A stretch of 64,000 nucleotides of DNA from positions 1 through 64,000 of the forward strand of contig JAOARX010000031.1 of NCBI GenBank assembly GCA_025210345.1, in the 5' to 3' direction. How positions within the stretch are numbered: the stretch's first letter is position 1; each line of letters begins with the position of its first letter. This DNA is from Pelagimonas sp. GTDB taxonomy: Bacteria > Pseudomonadota > Alphaproteobacteria > Rhodobacterales > Rhodobacteraceae. This document shows positions 46,362-54,423 of the stretch, in pieces. The position numbers and the translations under genes are program-made. The notes beneath the pieces were generated by a model. It was given only the letters and a program-made list of their open reading frames with translations, was not told where the DNA came from and did not search any database.

Positions 46362-47173
46362 GATCGAACGGCGGCTTGCTCTTCTTGTTGCTGCTTCACC
46401 GCCGCGCGTTTTGAGATCAACGAGGCCGAGATCACCCCAAGGGTCACGATGGCAATCATCAGGGTCGAAAGCGCGTTGATTTCAGGCGAAACCCCCAGAC
46501 GCACCGCCGAAAAGATCTTGATCGGCAGAGTCGTGGCCGAAGGGCCCGTGGTGAAGGAGGCAATGACCAGATCATCCAGCGACAGCGTAAAGGCCAAGAG
46601 CCACCCCGAAATCACCGCAGGCGCAATGATCGGCAGGGTCACAAGACGAAAGGTCTGAAACGGTGTCGCCCCCAGATCCAGCGCGGCCTCTTCCAATGAC
46701 TGGTCGAAACTGGTCAGGCGCGAGCTGACCACAACCGAGACATAGCACATGGCAAAGGTCGTATGCGCCAGCACAATGGTGATCACCCCACGGTCCAAGC
46801 CAATGCCAATGAACAAAAGCAGCAGGGACAGACCGGTGATCACCTCGGGCATCACCAAAGGCGCATAGATCATGCCGGAAAACAGTGTGCGCCCGGGAAA
46901 CCGCCCCATGCGCACCAGCGTATAGGCTGCCATCGTGCCCAGCACGGTTGCGATGGTCGAGGATATGACGGCCACTTTGATCGTCACCCAAGCGGCATCA
47001 AGGAAGGCATCGTTTTGCAACAGCTCGCCATACCATTTGGTCGAGAATCCCGCCCAGACCGTCACCAGACGGCTTTCATTAAAGCTGTAGATCACGAGGA
47101 TGATCATGGGCAGATAGAGAAACGCAAAGCCCAGTGTCAGGGCGGTTGCGTTGAACCAGCTATAGCGTCTCAT
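46358..47173 (-). CDS. potC: Polyamine ABC transporter permease PotC
   Basis: The 271-residue inner-membrane permease has six helices and the EAA loop for contact with the ATPase (SLEEAALDLGATPFQTFRLVTLPIIAPA). The start YLPMIILVIYSFNESRLVTVWAGFSTKWY is typical of PotC/PotI. It overlaps potB and the flavoenzyme gene by 4 bp each. Confidence 0.92.
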   Translation of the reverse strand: MRRYSWFNATALTLGFAFLYLPMIILVIYSFNESRLVTVWAGFSTKWYGELLQNDAFLDAAWVTIKVAVISSTIATVLGTMAAYTLVRMGRFPGRTLFSGMIYAPLVMPEVITGLSLLLLFIGIGLDRGVITIVLAHTTFAMCYVSVVVSSRLTSFDQSLEEAALDLGATPFQTFRLVTLPIIAPAVISGWLLAFTLSLDDLVIASFTTGPSATTLPIKIFSAVRLGVSPEINALSTLMIAIVTLGVISASLISKRAAVKQQQEEQAAVRS

Positions 47174-48060
47174 CTCTCGGCCTCGCGTGCTTTTTCTTCA
47201 GAGCGCTGGAACAGCACGATGGGGATGATCAAGATCAACAGCAAGATGACCGCCACAGCGCTGGCCATGGGCCAATCGCGGTTGGAAAAGAACTCTTCCC
47301 ACAGGACTTTGCCGATCATCAGCGTCTTTGAGCCGCCCAAAAGGGACGGAATGACAAACTCGCCCATGGCGGGGATAAAGACAAGAAAGCTGCCCGCGAT
47401 GATGCCGTTTTTCGACAGCGGGAATGTGACCAGCCAAAAGGCCTGAAACCGGTTGCAGCCCAGGTCTTCGGCTGCCTCCAACAGGCTTTCGTCCAGTTTC
47501 TCAAGCGCTGAATAGATCGGCAGGATCATGAAGGGCAGATAGGTGTAAATGATGCCGATATAGACCGCGATATTGGTGTTCAGGATGACCAGAGGTTCCT
47601 GAATAATTCCAACCATCAACAGGAACTGGTTCAGCAGACCCTCGTTCGACAAGATCCCCATCCAAGCATACACGCGGATCAGAAAGCTGGTCCAGAACGG
47701 CAAGATCACCAGCATCAGCAGCGTGGGGCGCCATTCGGGGCTGGTGCGCGCCATGCCAAGCGCAATGGGATAGCCGACCAAGAGCGTCAATATCGTAGAT
47801 ACGACCGCGATCTTCAGAGAGGACACATAGGCCAGCGCATAAAGGCGGTCTTCGGTCAGATAGGCAAAGTTTTCGAAGTCCAGCTCGGACAGAAAGGCGC
47901 GAATCCCTGCGATGCCATCCGCCAGATCAAGCAGCGGGAAATACGGAGGCCGGGCAATGGCCGCGTCCGAAAGAGAGATTTTCAGAACGATCAGGAAGGG
48001 CACCAAAAACAGCGCCAGCAGCCAGACATAAGGAACGGTGATCACAAAGGCCTTACGCAT
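47170..48060 (-). CDS. potB: Polyamine ABC transporter permease PotB
   Basis: The 296-residue permease pairs with PotC. It has a first helix PYVWLLALFLVPFLIVLKISLSD, the PFWTSFLIRVYAWMGIL segment and the EAA loop (SLLEAAEDLGCNRFQAFWLVTFPLSK). It lies 33 bp after potA and overlaps potC by 4 bp. Confidence 0.92.
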   Translation of the reverse strand: MRKAFVITVPYVWLLALFLVPFLIVLKISLSDAAIARPPYFPLLDLADGIAGIRAFLSELDFENFAYLTEDRLYALAYVSSLKIAVVSTILTLLVGYPIALGMARTSPEWRPTLLMLVILPFWTSFLIRVYAWMGILSNEGLLNQFLLMVGIIQEPLVILNTNIAVYIGIIYTYLPFMILPIYSALEKLDESLLEAAEDLGCNRFQAFWLVTFPLSKNGIIAGSFLVFIPAMGEFVIPSLLGGSKTLMIGKVLWEEFFSNRDWPMASAVAVILLLILIIPIVLFQRSEEKAREAER

Positions 48061-48093
48061 CGGGGGCCTCCTGTGACATGGGGGCGGCGCGCG

Positions 48094-49503
48094 TCATTTC
48101 TCCAACACCACGCCAGCGGTTGAGGAGAAAGACAGCCAAACTTCGTCTTCCCAGGTGATATGGCGGCGCGAGATGCGGCGCGTATTGGTGACCTGCGCTT
48201 TTACCATCAGGCCCCCGGCCAGTTCCACATGATAGGTCGAGATATTGCCAAGATAACCAATGTCGATCACCTTGCCCTGCAAGACATTGGGGGCCGTGGG
48301 TTTGTCTTTTGAGATCGCGATTTTTTCGGGACGCAGGGCCAAAACGACCTCTTTCCCGTCATGGGTCGGGTCGCCGTTGGTGGCGATGACGGACGGTTGC
48401 CCCTCTGCCCAGGTGATTTCAATGCCACCCGCCGGGATTTCAACCTGTGCCACAGGGGCCGAGGCCGGTTCGACGGCGGGGGGGGACATGGGGTTGGCCA
48501 GCTCTTGCGCCGTGGGCGCAGGAAGCGCCGGCGTGTGGTCAATGCGTTTGCCCAGGACCGGGTGCAAGATCTTGTCGTGCAACCATTTCCCCAGATCATT
48601 GGGCTGTGCGACGCGCGCGGGGGCTTCTTGCGGGGCGGATTGGGTTTCTTCGGGGGCCGGGTCGGGGGTGTGTTCGGGTGTCGAATCGACCTGAGGTGCG
48701 GGCGTGGCCGGTGCCTCGGGGCGGGCGGTTGCCTTGCCGCGGAACAGGTTCACGTCACCGATAAAGTCCGCCACATAGACCGAATTCGGTGCTTCATATA
48801 TCACATCGGGGGTCGAGACCTGAATGATCTTGCCGTGATCCATCACCGCCACACGGCTTGCGACAGTCATGGCCTCTTCCTGGTCGTGCGTCACGATCAC
48901 AAAGGTCGTTCCCGTCGTTTCCTGAATGTCCATCAGTTCGAACTGGGTTTCTTCGCGCAGCTTTTTATCCAGCGCCCCCAGCGGTTCGTCCAAAAGCAGC
49001 AGTTTGGGCGCCTTGGCCAGCGATCGGGCCAGTGCCACGCGTTGACGTTGCCCGCCCGAGACCTGATGCGGCTTGCGCTGGGCGAATTTCTCCATCCGGG
49101 TCAGGCGCAGCATGTCCTGTACGCGGTCGCCGATATACGCCTTGTCCCGGCCTTCACGTTTCAGGCCAAAAGCGATGTTTTCCCAGATCGACAGATGCGG
49201 GAACAAGGCATAGCTTTGGAACATCATGTTGACCGAACGTTTGTTCGGGGGCACCTGGCCGATGTCCTGACCACCCAGCAAAATCTGCCCTTCGGTCGGG
49301 GTTTCAAACCCGGCCAGCATACGCATCATGGTGGTTTTGCCGCACCCCGAAGGCCCAAGCAGGGCAAAGAACTCGCGTTCGAAAATGTCGATCGTCAGAT
49401 CGTCAATCGCGGTGAACTCGCCAAAGCGCTTGGTCACGCCTTTGAATTGAATCAGCGGTTTTTCCTGTGGATCGTTCCACGGGGCAAATACGGTTTCGGC
49501 CAT
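48094..49503 (-). CDS. potA: Polyamine ABC transporter ATPase PotA with long C-terminal insertion
   Basis: The 469-residue ATPase has Walker A GPSGCGKT (50-57), signature VSGGQRQR (148-155), Walker B LLLLDEP (168-174) and the TOBE domain at the end (LRPEKIAISK ... YLGNISTYHVEL). Between the two TOBE parts, residues about 259-358 form a Pro/Ala/Glu-rich, low-complexity insertion of roughly 100 residues that ordinary PotA proteins (about 370 residues) lack. ATG at 49503 is preferred over one 4 codons earlier. It is separated from potF by a hairpin. Confidence 0.93.
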   Translation of the reverse strand: MAETVFAPWNDPQEKPLIQFKGVTKRFGEFTAIDDLTIDIFEREFFALLGPSGCGKTTMMRMLAGFETPTEGQILLGGQDIGQVPPNKRSVNMMFQSYALFPHLSIWENIAFGLKREGRDKAYIGDRVQDMLRLTRMEKFAQRKPHQVSGGQRQRVALARSLAKAPKLLLLDEPLGALDKKLREETQFELMDIQETTGTTFVIVTHDQEEAMTVASRVAVMDHGKIIQVSTPDVIYEAPNSVYVADFIGDVNLFRGKATARPEAPATPAPQVDSTPEHTPDPAPEETQSAPQEAPARVAQPNDLGKWLHDKILHPVLGKRIDHTPALPAPTAQELANPMSPPAVEPASAPVAQVEIPAGGIEITWAEGQPSVIATNGDPTHDGKEVVLALRPEKIAISKDKPTAPNVLQGKVIDIGYLGNISTYHVELAGGLMVKAQVTNTRRISRRHITWEDEVWLSFSSTAGVVLEK

Positions 49504-49520
49504 GCGCACTTCCAATAGGG

Positions 49521-49549
49521 AAAAACCCGCGCGGTTTGGGCGCGCGGGT
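49521..49549 (-). terminator. Hairpin between potF and potA
   Basis: ACCCGCGCG (49525-49533) and CGCGCGGGT (49541-49549) form a perfect 9-bp stem; on the minus strand a T run follows (AAAAA at 49521-49525). It sits 16 bp past potF. Partial termination here would give more binding protein than transporter, as is common in such operons. Confidence 0.82.
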
Positions 49550-49565
49550 CGATAAGATCAAAGGC

Positions 49566-50651
49566 TTAGATGCCCGATTTCACACTGGTCCAAAGGCGTG
49601 TCACGACACGCTGAACCTTTTGCGGGTAGCCGTCCTTGATATAAGTGTTGGCCATCGCCTCGTCGGTGGGATAAATCGCCGGGTCGCCGATCACGTCTTC
49701 GGCCAGGAACTCTTGCGAGGCCTTGTTGCCGTTGGCATAATAAACATAATTCGACGCGGCCGCCATGTTGTTGGCATCCAGGATAAAGTTCAGGAACTTA
49801 TGCGCGCCTTCCGGGTTGGGGGCGTCAACGGGAACGGCCATCTGGTCAAACCACATCAGCGCGCCCTCTTTGGGGGCGTTATAGGCGATTTCCACACCGT
49901 TCTCGGCCTCTGCCGCGCGGTCGCGGGCCTGAAGCACGTCACCAGACCACCCGATTGCCACACAGATATCACCATTGGCCAGCGCGTTGATGTATTCCGA
50001 GCTGTGGAATTTCTGCACGTGCGGACGCACCGATGCCATCAGGTCAGCGGCTTTTTGCAGCTCGTCCTTGTCGTGGCTGTTCGGGTCAAACCCAAGATAG
50101 ACCATCGCGGCGGGGAACAGCTCATCCGGGGCGTCCAGCCAATGCACGCCGCAGGACGCCAGCTTTTCCATGTTGGCGGGGTCAAAGATCAGCGCGAGAC
50201 TGTCGATGGGGGCATCCTCGCCCAGGGCTTCGGTCACTTTGGCGGTGTTTACGCCAAGGCCGGTGGTGCCCCACATGTAGTTGATCGAATAGGCGTTGCC
50301 AGGATCAAAACGTGACACGCGATCCGCGATCACATCCCATGTGTTGCCGTAGTTGGACAGTTTCGACTTGTCCAATTCCTGAAAAACCCCTGCCTGGATC
50401 TGACGCGCAAGGAAGCTGCCCGTGGGCACAACCACGTCATACCCCGATCCGCCTGCCAGCATCTTGGTTTCCAGAACTTCGTTGCTGTCGAACACGTCAT
50501 AGACCAGTTTCAGGCCGGTTTCGGCTTCGAACTTGGCCAGCAGCTCTTCGTCGATATAGTCCGACCAGTTGTAGACGCGGACTTCGTCGGCAGATGCCAT
50601 GCCTGCCACCAGGGCGAGGGTTGCGGTAAAACTCAGGAAAGTTTTAGTCAT
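49566..50651 (-). CDS. potF: Polyamine-binding periplasmic protein PotF
   Basis: The 361-residue protein has a signal peptide (about 1-21) and PotD/PotF features: VYNWSDYIDEE (the WSDY putrescine-site segment), YDVVVPTGSFLARQ, SINYMWGTTGLGVN and VAIGWSGDVLQA. These favour putrescine-type (PotF) over spermidine-preferring PotD. First gene of the pot operon; divergent from the GntR gene over 141 bp with operator-like dyads. Confidence 0.92.
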   Translation of the reverse strand: MTKTFLSFTATLALVAGMASADEVRVYNWSDYIDEELLAKFEAETGLKLVYDVFDSNEVLETKMLAGGSGYDVVVPTGSFLARQIQAGVFQELDKSKLSNYGNTWDVIADRVSRFDPGNAYSINYMWGTTGLGVNTAKVTEALGEDAPIDSLALIFDPANMEKLASCGVHWLDAPDELFPAAMVYLGFDPNSHDKDELQKAADLMASVRPHVQKFHSSEYINALANGDICVAIGWSGDVLQARDRAAEAENGVEIAYNAPKEGALMWFDQMAVPVDAPNPEGAHKFLNFILDANNMAAASNYVYYANGNKASQEFLAEDVIGDPAIYPTDEAMANTYIKDGYPQKVQRVVTRLWTSVKSGI

Positions 50652-50699
50652 TTAGAGGCTCCCGTTGGTCGCGGGGTTCTTTCGCCCCCGTCCCCGGAT

Positions 50700-50730
50700 T
50701 TTGATCATATGTTGCCCGATCTGGCAACAT
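50700..50730. promoter_or_regulatory. Operator-like elements between potF and gntR
   Basis: TTTGATCATAT (50700-50710) is identical to a sequence in the promoter of the aminotransferase gene (51524-51534). It is joined to a perfect 8-bp dyad, ATGTTGCC (50709-50716) and GGCAACAT (50723-50730). TTTGATCA also occurs at 50801-50808 in the first codons of the GntR gene. The shared sequence suggests one regulator, probably the GntR protein, over transport and catabolism. Confidence 0.6.
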
Positions 50731-50792
50731 TTCTAATGTTTTCATGATGGGGCGAACCGTGCAAGAGTTGTCGTGAGACATCGGGGATCGAG

Positions 50793-51464
50793 ATGATAGA
50801 TTTGATCAAAAATGAGGCGGAGAAATCCGGGCGTGCGGGGCTTCCGGCGCATGAACGCGTCTATCGAGAGTTGCGGGATATGATATTGTTCGGGGCCTTG
50901 ACACCCGGAGAACCTGTTACAATTCAAGGTCTTGTTGACCGCCTTTCCGTGGGCATGACACCGGTTCGCGAAGCGCTAAGACGGCTGACGACCGAGGGGG
51001 CGCTGCAAGCCATGGGAAATCGTCGCATTGTTGTTCCGGTTCTGGATCACAAGGCCCTGACTGAGCTGACAGAGGCCCGTCTCGCGTTAGAGCCAAGACT
51101 GGCTGCGCGGGCCGCCGCGCGCGCGAAACCCGAAGAAATCGCCGAGCTAGAGCGAATCGATTCCCGACTGGATGACGCGATCTCTCAGGGGGATCTGGCC
51201 GCTTACCTTAAGGAAAACCATGCATTTCATGCCACGCTGAACGCGATGGCCGATGCGCCAATTCTTACCGATCTGGTGGAGAGCTTGTGGCTTAGGTTCG
51301 GGCCGTCCTTGCGCATTGTTTGCGGGCAGGTGGGCACGCGGAACCTTCCGGATTTGCACAAGGATCTGCTTTCGGCGTTAAGCACACGCAATATCGAAGC
51401 CGCTTCGAACGCGATGTCAGGGGATGTGACGCAGGGTATGGATTTGATCGCGCAAAGCCTGTGA
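50793..51464 (+). CDS. GntR family regulator (FCD subfamily) of the polyamine module
   Basis: The 223-residue protein has a winged helix (VYRELRDMILFGALTPGEPVTIQGLVDRLSVGMTPVREALRRLTTEGAL, about 24-72) and an FCD domain (LEPRLAARAA; NHAFHATLNAMADAP; DLHKDLLSAL). It is placed between divergent potF and the aminotransferase gene. Shared TTTGATCA sites in front of both, and in its own first codons, suggest it controls the module and itself; the effector may be a polyamine or a breakdown product. Confidence 0.9.
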   Translation: MIDLIKNEAEKSGRAGLPAHERVYRELRDMILFGALTPGEPVTIQGLVDRLSVGMTPVREALRRLTTEGALQAMGNRRIVVPVLDHKALTELTEARLALEPRLAARAAARAKPEEIAELERIDSRLDDAISQGDLAAYLKENHAFHATLNAMADAPILTDLVESLWLRFGPSLRIVCGQVGTRNLPDLHKDLLSALSTRNIEAASNAMSGDVTQGMDLIAQSL

Positions 51465-51509
51465 AATCGGAGGAAACCGGGCCCAAAAACTGATTTGCCT
51501 GCGATTCGA

Positions 51510-51537
51510 TTGACAGAAAAAAATTTGATCATATTCT
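51510..51537 (+). promoter_or_regulatory. Aminotransferase promoter with overlapping operator
   Basis: A consensus TTGACA (51510-51515), a 16-bp spacer and TATTCT (51532-51537) form a promoter. TTTGATCATAT (51524-51534) lies across the spacer and -10 box, so a bound protein would block RNA polymerase. The gene starts 50 bp further at 51587. Confidence 0.7.
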
Positions 51538-51586
51538 GACGCCAACCTGTCTGTGGCCTTGATCGGCCCTACCGCCGGAGGCTTAT

Positions 51587-52975
51587 ATGAATATCCTGAC
51601 CCCCAATTCCCCGACCGCTGATCTTCAGGCGCTTGACGCGGCGCACCACATGCACCCGTTTACGCAGGGCGCTGGGCTGAATGAAAAAGGCGCGCGGATC
51701 ATCACACGCGCGGATGGGTGCTGGCTGAATGACAGCGACGGCAACCGCATTCTGGACGCGATGGCGGGGCTTTGGTGTGTGAACGTGGGCTATGGCCGCA
51801 AGGAATTGGCCGAAGCCGCAGCGCGCCAGATGCAGGAACTGCCCTACTACAACACGTTTTTCCAAACCAGCCACGTGCCCGCGCTGAACCTTGCCGCGCG
51901 ATTGGCCCAGCTGGCGCCCGGTGATCTGAACCACGTGTTTTTCGCCAATGGTGGATCGGATGCGAATGACACCAATCTGCGGATGGTACGCACCTATTGG
52001 GCGGAAAAGGGGCAGCCGGAAAAGAACGTCATCATCTCGCGCTGGAACGCGTATCACGGATCGACCATCGGGGGCACCAGCCTGGGTGGGATGAAGGGGA
52101 TGCACGGTCAGGGTGACCTTCCGATCCCCGGTATCGAATTTATCGAACAACCGAATTGGTGGGCCGAAGGCGGCGATATGACGCCCGAAGAATTTGGTCT
52201 TAAGCGCGCGCAAGAGCTCGAAGCCAAGATCCTGGAAATCGGCCAAGACAAGGTTGCGGCCTTTATCGCGGAACCGATCCAGGGGGCGGGTGGGGTGATT
52301 GTGCCGCCGGAAACCTACTGGCCGGAAATTCAGCGGATCGTCGACAAATACGGCATTTTGCTGATCGCGGATGAGGTGATCTGTGGCTTTGGCCGCACCG
52401 GCGAATGGTTCGGGTCGCAGAAAATCAATATCCGCCCCGATATCATGACCATCGCCAAGGGCCTGTCGTCGGGCTATATGCCCATCGGCGGGTCGATTGT
52501 TTCGGACGAGGTGGCCAAGGTCATCGGGGGAACCGAGTTCAACCATGGCTACACCTATTCCGGCCATCCGGTCGCCTGCGCTGTCGCGATGGAGAACCTG
52601 CGCATCCTGGAAGACGAAAAGATCGTCGAAACCGTCCGCGACGTGACCGGGCCCTATCTCAAGGAAAAATTCGAAAGCCTGACCGCGCATCCCATGGTGG
52701 GCGAGGCCAAGATCGTGGGCATGATGGGGTCGATTGCCCTGACCCCGAACAAGGAAACCCGCGCCCCGTTCAAGGCGGACGCCGGCACCATCGGTTTCAT
52801 CACGCGTGAGCGTTGCTTTGCGAATAATCTGATCATGCGCCACGTTGGTGACCGGATGATTATTTCGCCCCCTCTGGTGATCTCGAAAGAGGAAATCGAC
52901 ACGCTGATCGAACGCGCCTGGCTCAGCCTGAATGAGGCGCATGAACGGATCCTGGCCGAAGGGCTGTTTGAGTAA
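51587..52975 (+). CDS. Class III aminotransferase, putrescine/omega-amino acid type
   Basis: The 462-residue PLP enzyme has GLWCVNVGYGR near the start, FFANGGSDANDTNLRM, WNAYHGSTIGGTSLGG, ADEVICGFGRTGEWFG and the PLP lysine in MTIAKGLSSGYMPIGG. These fit the SpuC/omega-amino acid:pyruvate subgroup, which transfers amino groups from putrescine or beta-alanine to pyruvate. Co-regulation with potFABC points to putrescine. Followed by a strong terminator. Confidence 0.9.
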   Translation: MNILTPNSPTADLQALDAAHHMHPFTQGAGLNEKGARIITRADGCWLNDSDGNRILDAMAGLWCVNVGYGRKELAEAAARQMQELPYYNTFFQTSHVPALNLAARLAQLAPGDLNHVFFANGGSDANDTNLRMVRTYWAEKGQPEKNVIISRWNAYHGSTIGGTSLGGMKGMHGQGDLPIPGIEFIEQPNWWAEGGDMTPEEFGLKRAQELEAKILEIGQDKVAAFIAEPIQGAGGVIVPPETYWPEIQRIVDKYGILLIADEVICGFGRTGEWFGSQKINIRPDIMTIAKGLSSGYMPIGGSIVSDEVAKVIGGTEFNHGYTYSGHPVACAVAMENLRILEDEKIVETVRDVTGPYLKEKFESLTAHPMVGEAKIVGMMGSIALTPNKETRAPFKADAGTIGFITRERCFANNLIMRHVGDRMIISPPLVISKEEIDTLIERAWLSLNEAHERILAEGLFE

Positions 52976-53004
52976 TCAAGGGATCCTCAAATCCGATGCG
53001 ATTT

Positions 53005-53034
53005 TGGGCGGGCCCGTGCGGTCCGCCCATTTTT
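53005..53034 (+). terminator. Terminator after the aminotransferase
   Basis: TGGGCGG (53005-53011) pairs with CCGCCCA (53023-53029), followed by TTTTT (53030-53034). It lies 29 bp past the stop codon. Confidence 0.85.
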
Positions 53035-53119
53035 GTCTTGCGCGGCGGGCAAATAGAATGACAGGTTTGTCCGGTTGTCTGGGCAGCGACGCGCGCAGAG
53101 AAATCAGGAGAGCCGTGTT

Positions 53120-54349
53120 ATGTATGATATCGCCACGATTGGGGCCTGGGTGGAATTCGCGGTCCGCTGGCTGCATGTGATCACCGCGATCGCGTGGATT
53201 GGATCATCGTTTTATTTCATCGCCCTCGATCTGGGCCTGCACCGCGATCGCAACCTGGCCTCGGGCGCGGATGGCGAAGAATGGCAGGTGCATGGGGGTG
53301 GGTTCTATCACGTGCAGAAATATCTGGTGGCACCGGCGCAGATGCCTTCGGATCTCGTGTGGTTCAAATGGGAAAGCTATTGGACGTGGCTGTCCGGTTT
53401 CATGCTTTTGGTGGTGGTCTATTACTTTGGATCAGAGTTCTACCTGATTGATCCCAATGTGATGGATCTGGCGCCGTGGCAGGCGATCGGCATCTCGTTT
53501 GTATCGCTGTTGGTGGGCTGGGTGGTTTATGACCAGCTGTGCAAATCGCGTCTTGGCCAGAATATGAACGCGCTGATGGTGGTGTTGTTCGGGGTGCTGG
53601 TGGCGATGGCCTATTTCTACACCTCGGTGTTTTCCGGGCGCGCGGCGATGCTGCATCTGGGCGCGTTTACCGCCACGATCATGACCGCCAATGTGGCGCA
53701 TATCATCATCCCCAATCAGCGGATCGTCGTCGCCGACCTGATCGCGGGGCGCAAACCGGACGCGAAATATGGCTATATTGCCAAGCAGCGATCGACCCAT
53801 AACAACTATCTGACCTTGCCGGTCATCTTCCTGATGTTGTCGAACCACTACCCGCTGGCCTTTGCGACCGAATACACATGGATCATCGCCAGCCTTGTGT
53901 TCCTGATGGGGGTGACGATCCGGCATTTCTTTAACTCGATGCATGCGCGCAAGGGGCGGCCCTATTGGACCTGGGCGGCAACAGCGATCTTGTTCATCAT
54001 CATCATGGCGCTTTCGACTGCGCCCATGTTCCGCGCGGACGAACCCGAAGAGGCCAGCGGCCCCGCTCTGCGGTTTGCGCAGGCCGAAGGGTTTGAAGAT
54101 GTTCATGACATTGTGCTGGGCCGGTGCTCGATGTGCCACGCGCAAGAGCCCGCCTGGGATGGTCTGATGTGGGCCCCCAAGGGGGTGCGGCTTGAAACCG
54201 AAGCGCAGATCGCGTCCCAGGCGCGCGCGATTTATTTGCAAGCAGGGGTGAGCCACGCCATGCCTCCGGCAAACCTGTCCTACATGGAAGACGAAGACCG
54301 CGCGGCCATCCGCGCATGGTATCAGGCAGCATTGAAACAAGGGGGGTAG
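53120..54349 (+). CDS. puuD: Urate hydroxylase PuuD (membrane urate oxidase with cytochrome c)
   Basis: The 409-residue protein oxidises urate to 5-hydroxyisourate. It has about eight membrane helices (WLHVITAIAWIGSSFYFIALDLGL first) forming the urate-oxidase domain and a C-terminal cytochrome c domain with heme site CSMCH (near residue 340) and a later methionine ligand (HAMPP). Unlike soluble uricase it passes electrons to the respiratory chain. Other purine-degradation genes are absent from the window. AGGAG precedes the ATG. Confidence 0.92.
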   Translation: MYDIATIGAWVEFAVRWLHVITAIAWIGSSFYFIALDLGLHRDRNLASGADGEEWQVHGGGFYHVQKYLVAPAQMPSDLVWFKWESYWTWLSGFMLLVVVYYFGSEFYLIDPNVMDLAPWQAIGISFVSLLVGWVVYDQLCKSRLGQNMNALMVVLFGVLVAMAYFYTSVFSGRAAMLHLGAFTATIMTANVAHIIIPNQRIVVADLIAGRKPDAKYGYIAKQRSTHNNYLTLPVIFLMLSNHYPLAFATEYTWIIASLVFLMGVTIRHFFNSMHARKGRPYWTWAATAILFIIIMALSTAPMFRADEPEEASGPALRFAQAEGFEDVHDIVLGRCSMCHAQEPAWDGLMWAPKGVRLETEAQIASQARAIYLQAGVSHAMPPANLSYMEDEDRAAIRAWYQAALKQGG

Positions 54350-54423
54350 GCCCCGTGAATTGCCGGAACAAAACGGAACATTGCACGTTTTAGAATCGCG
54401 GTGCGTCTGCTAGATATCGTGGA

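Noticed and set aside
51569-52942. Long open frame antisense to the aminotransferase
   Set aside because: Same shadow effect; the plus strand has all aminotransferase motifs.
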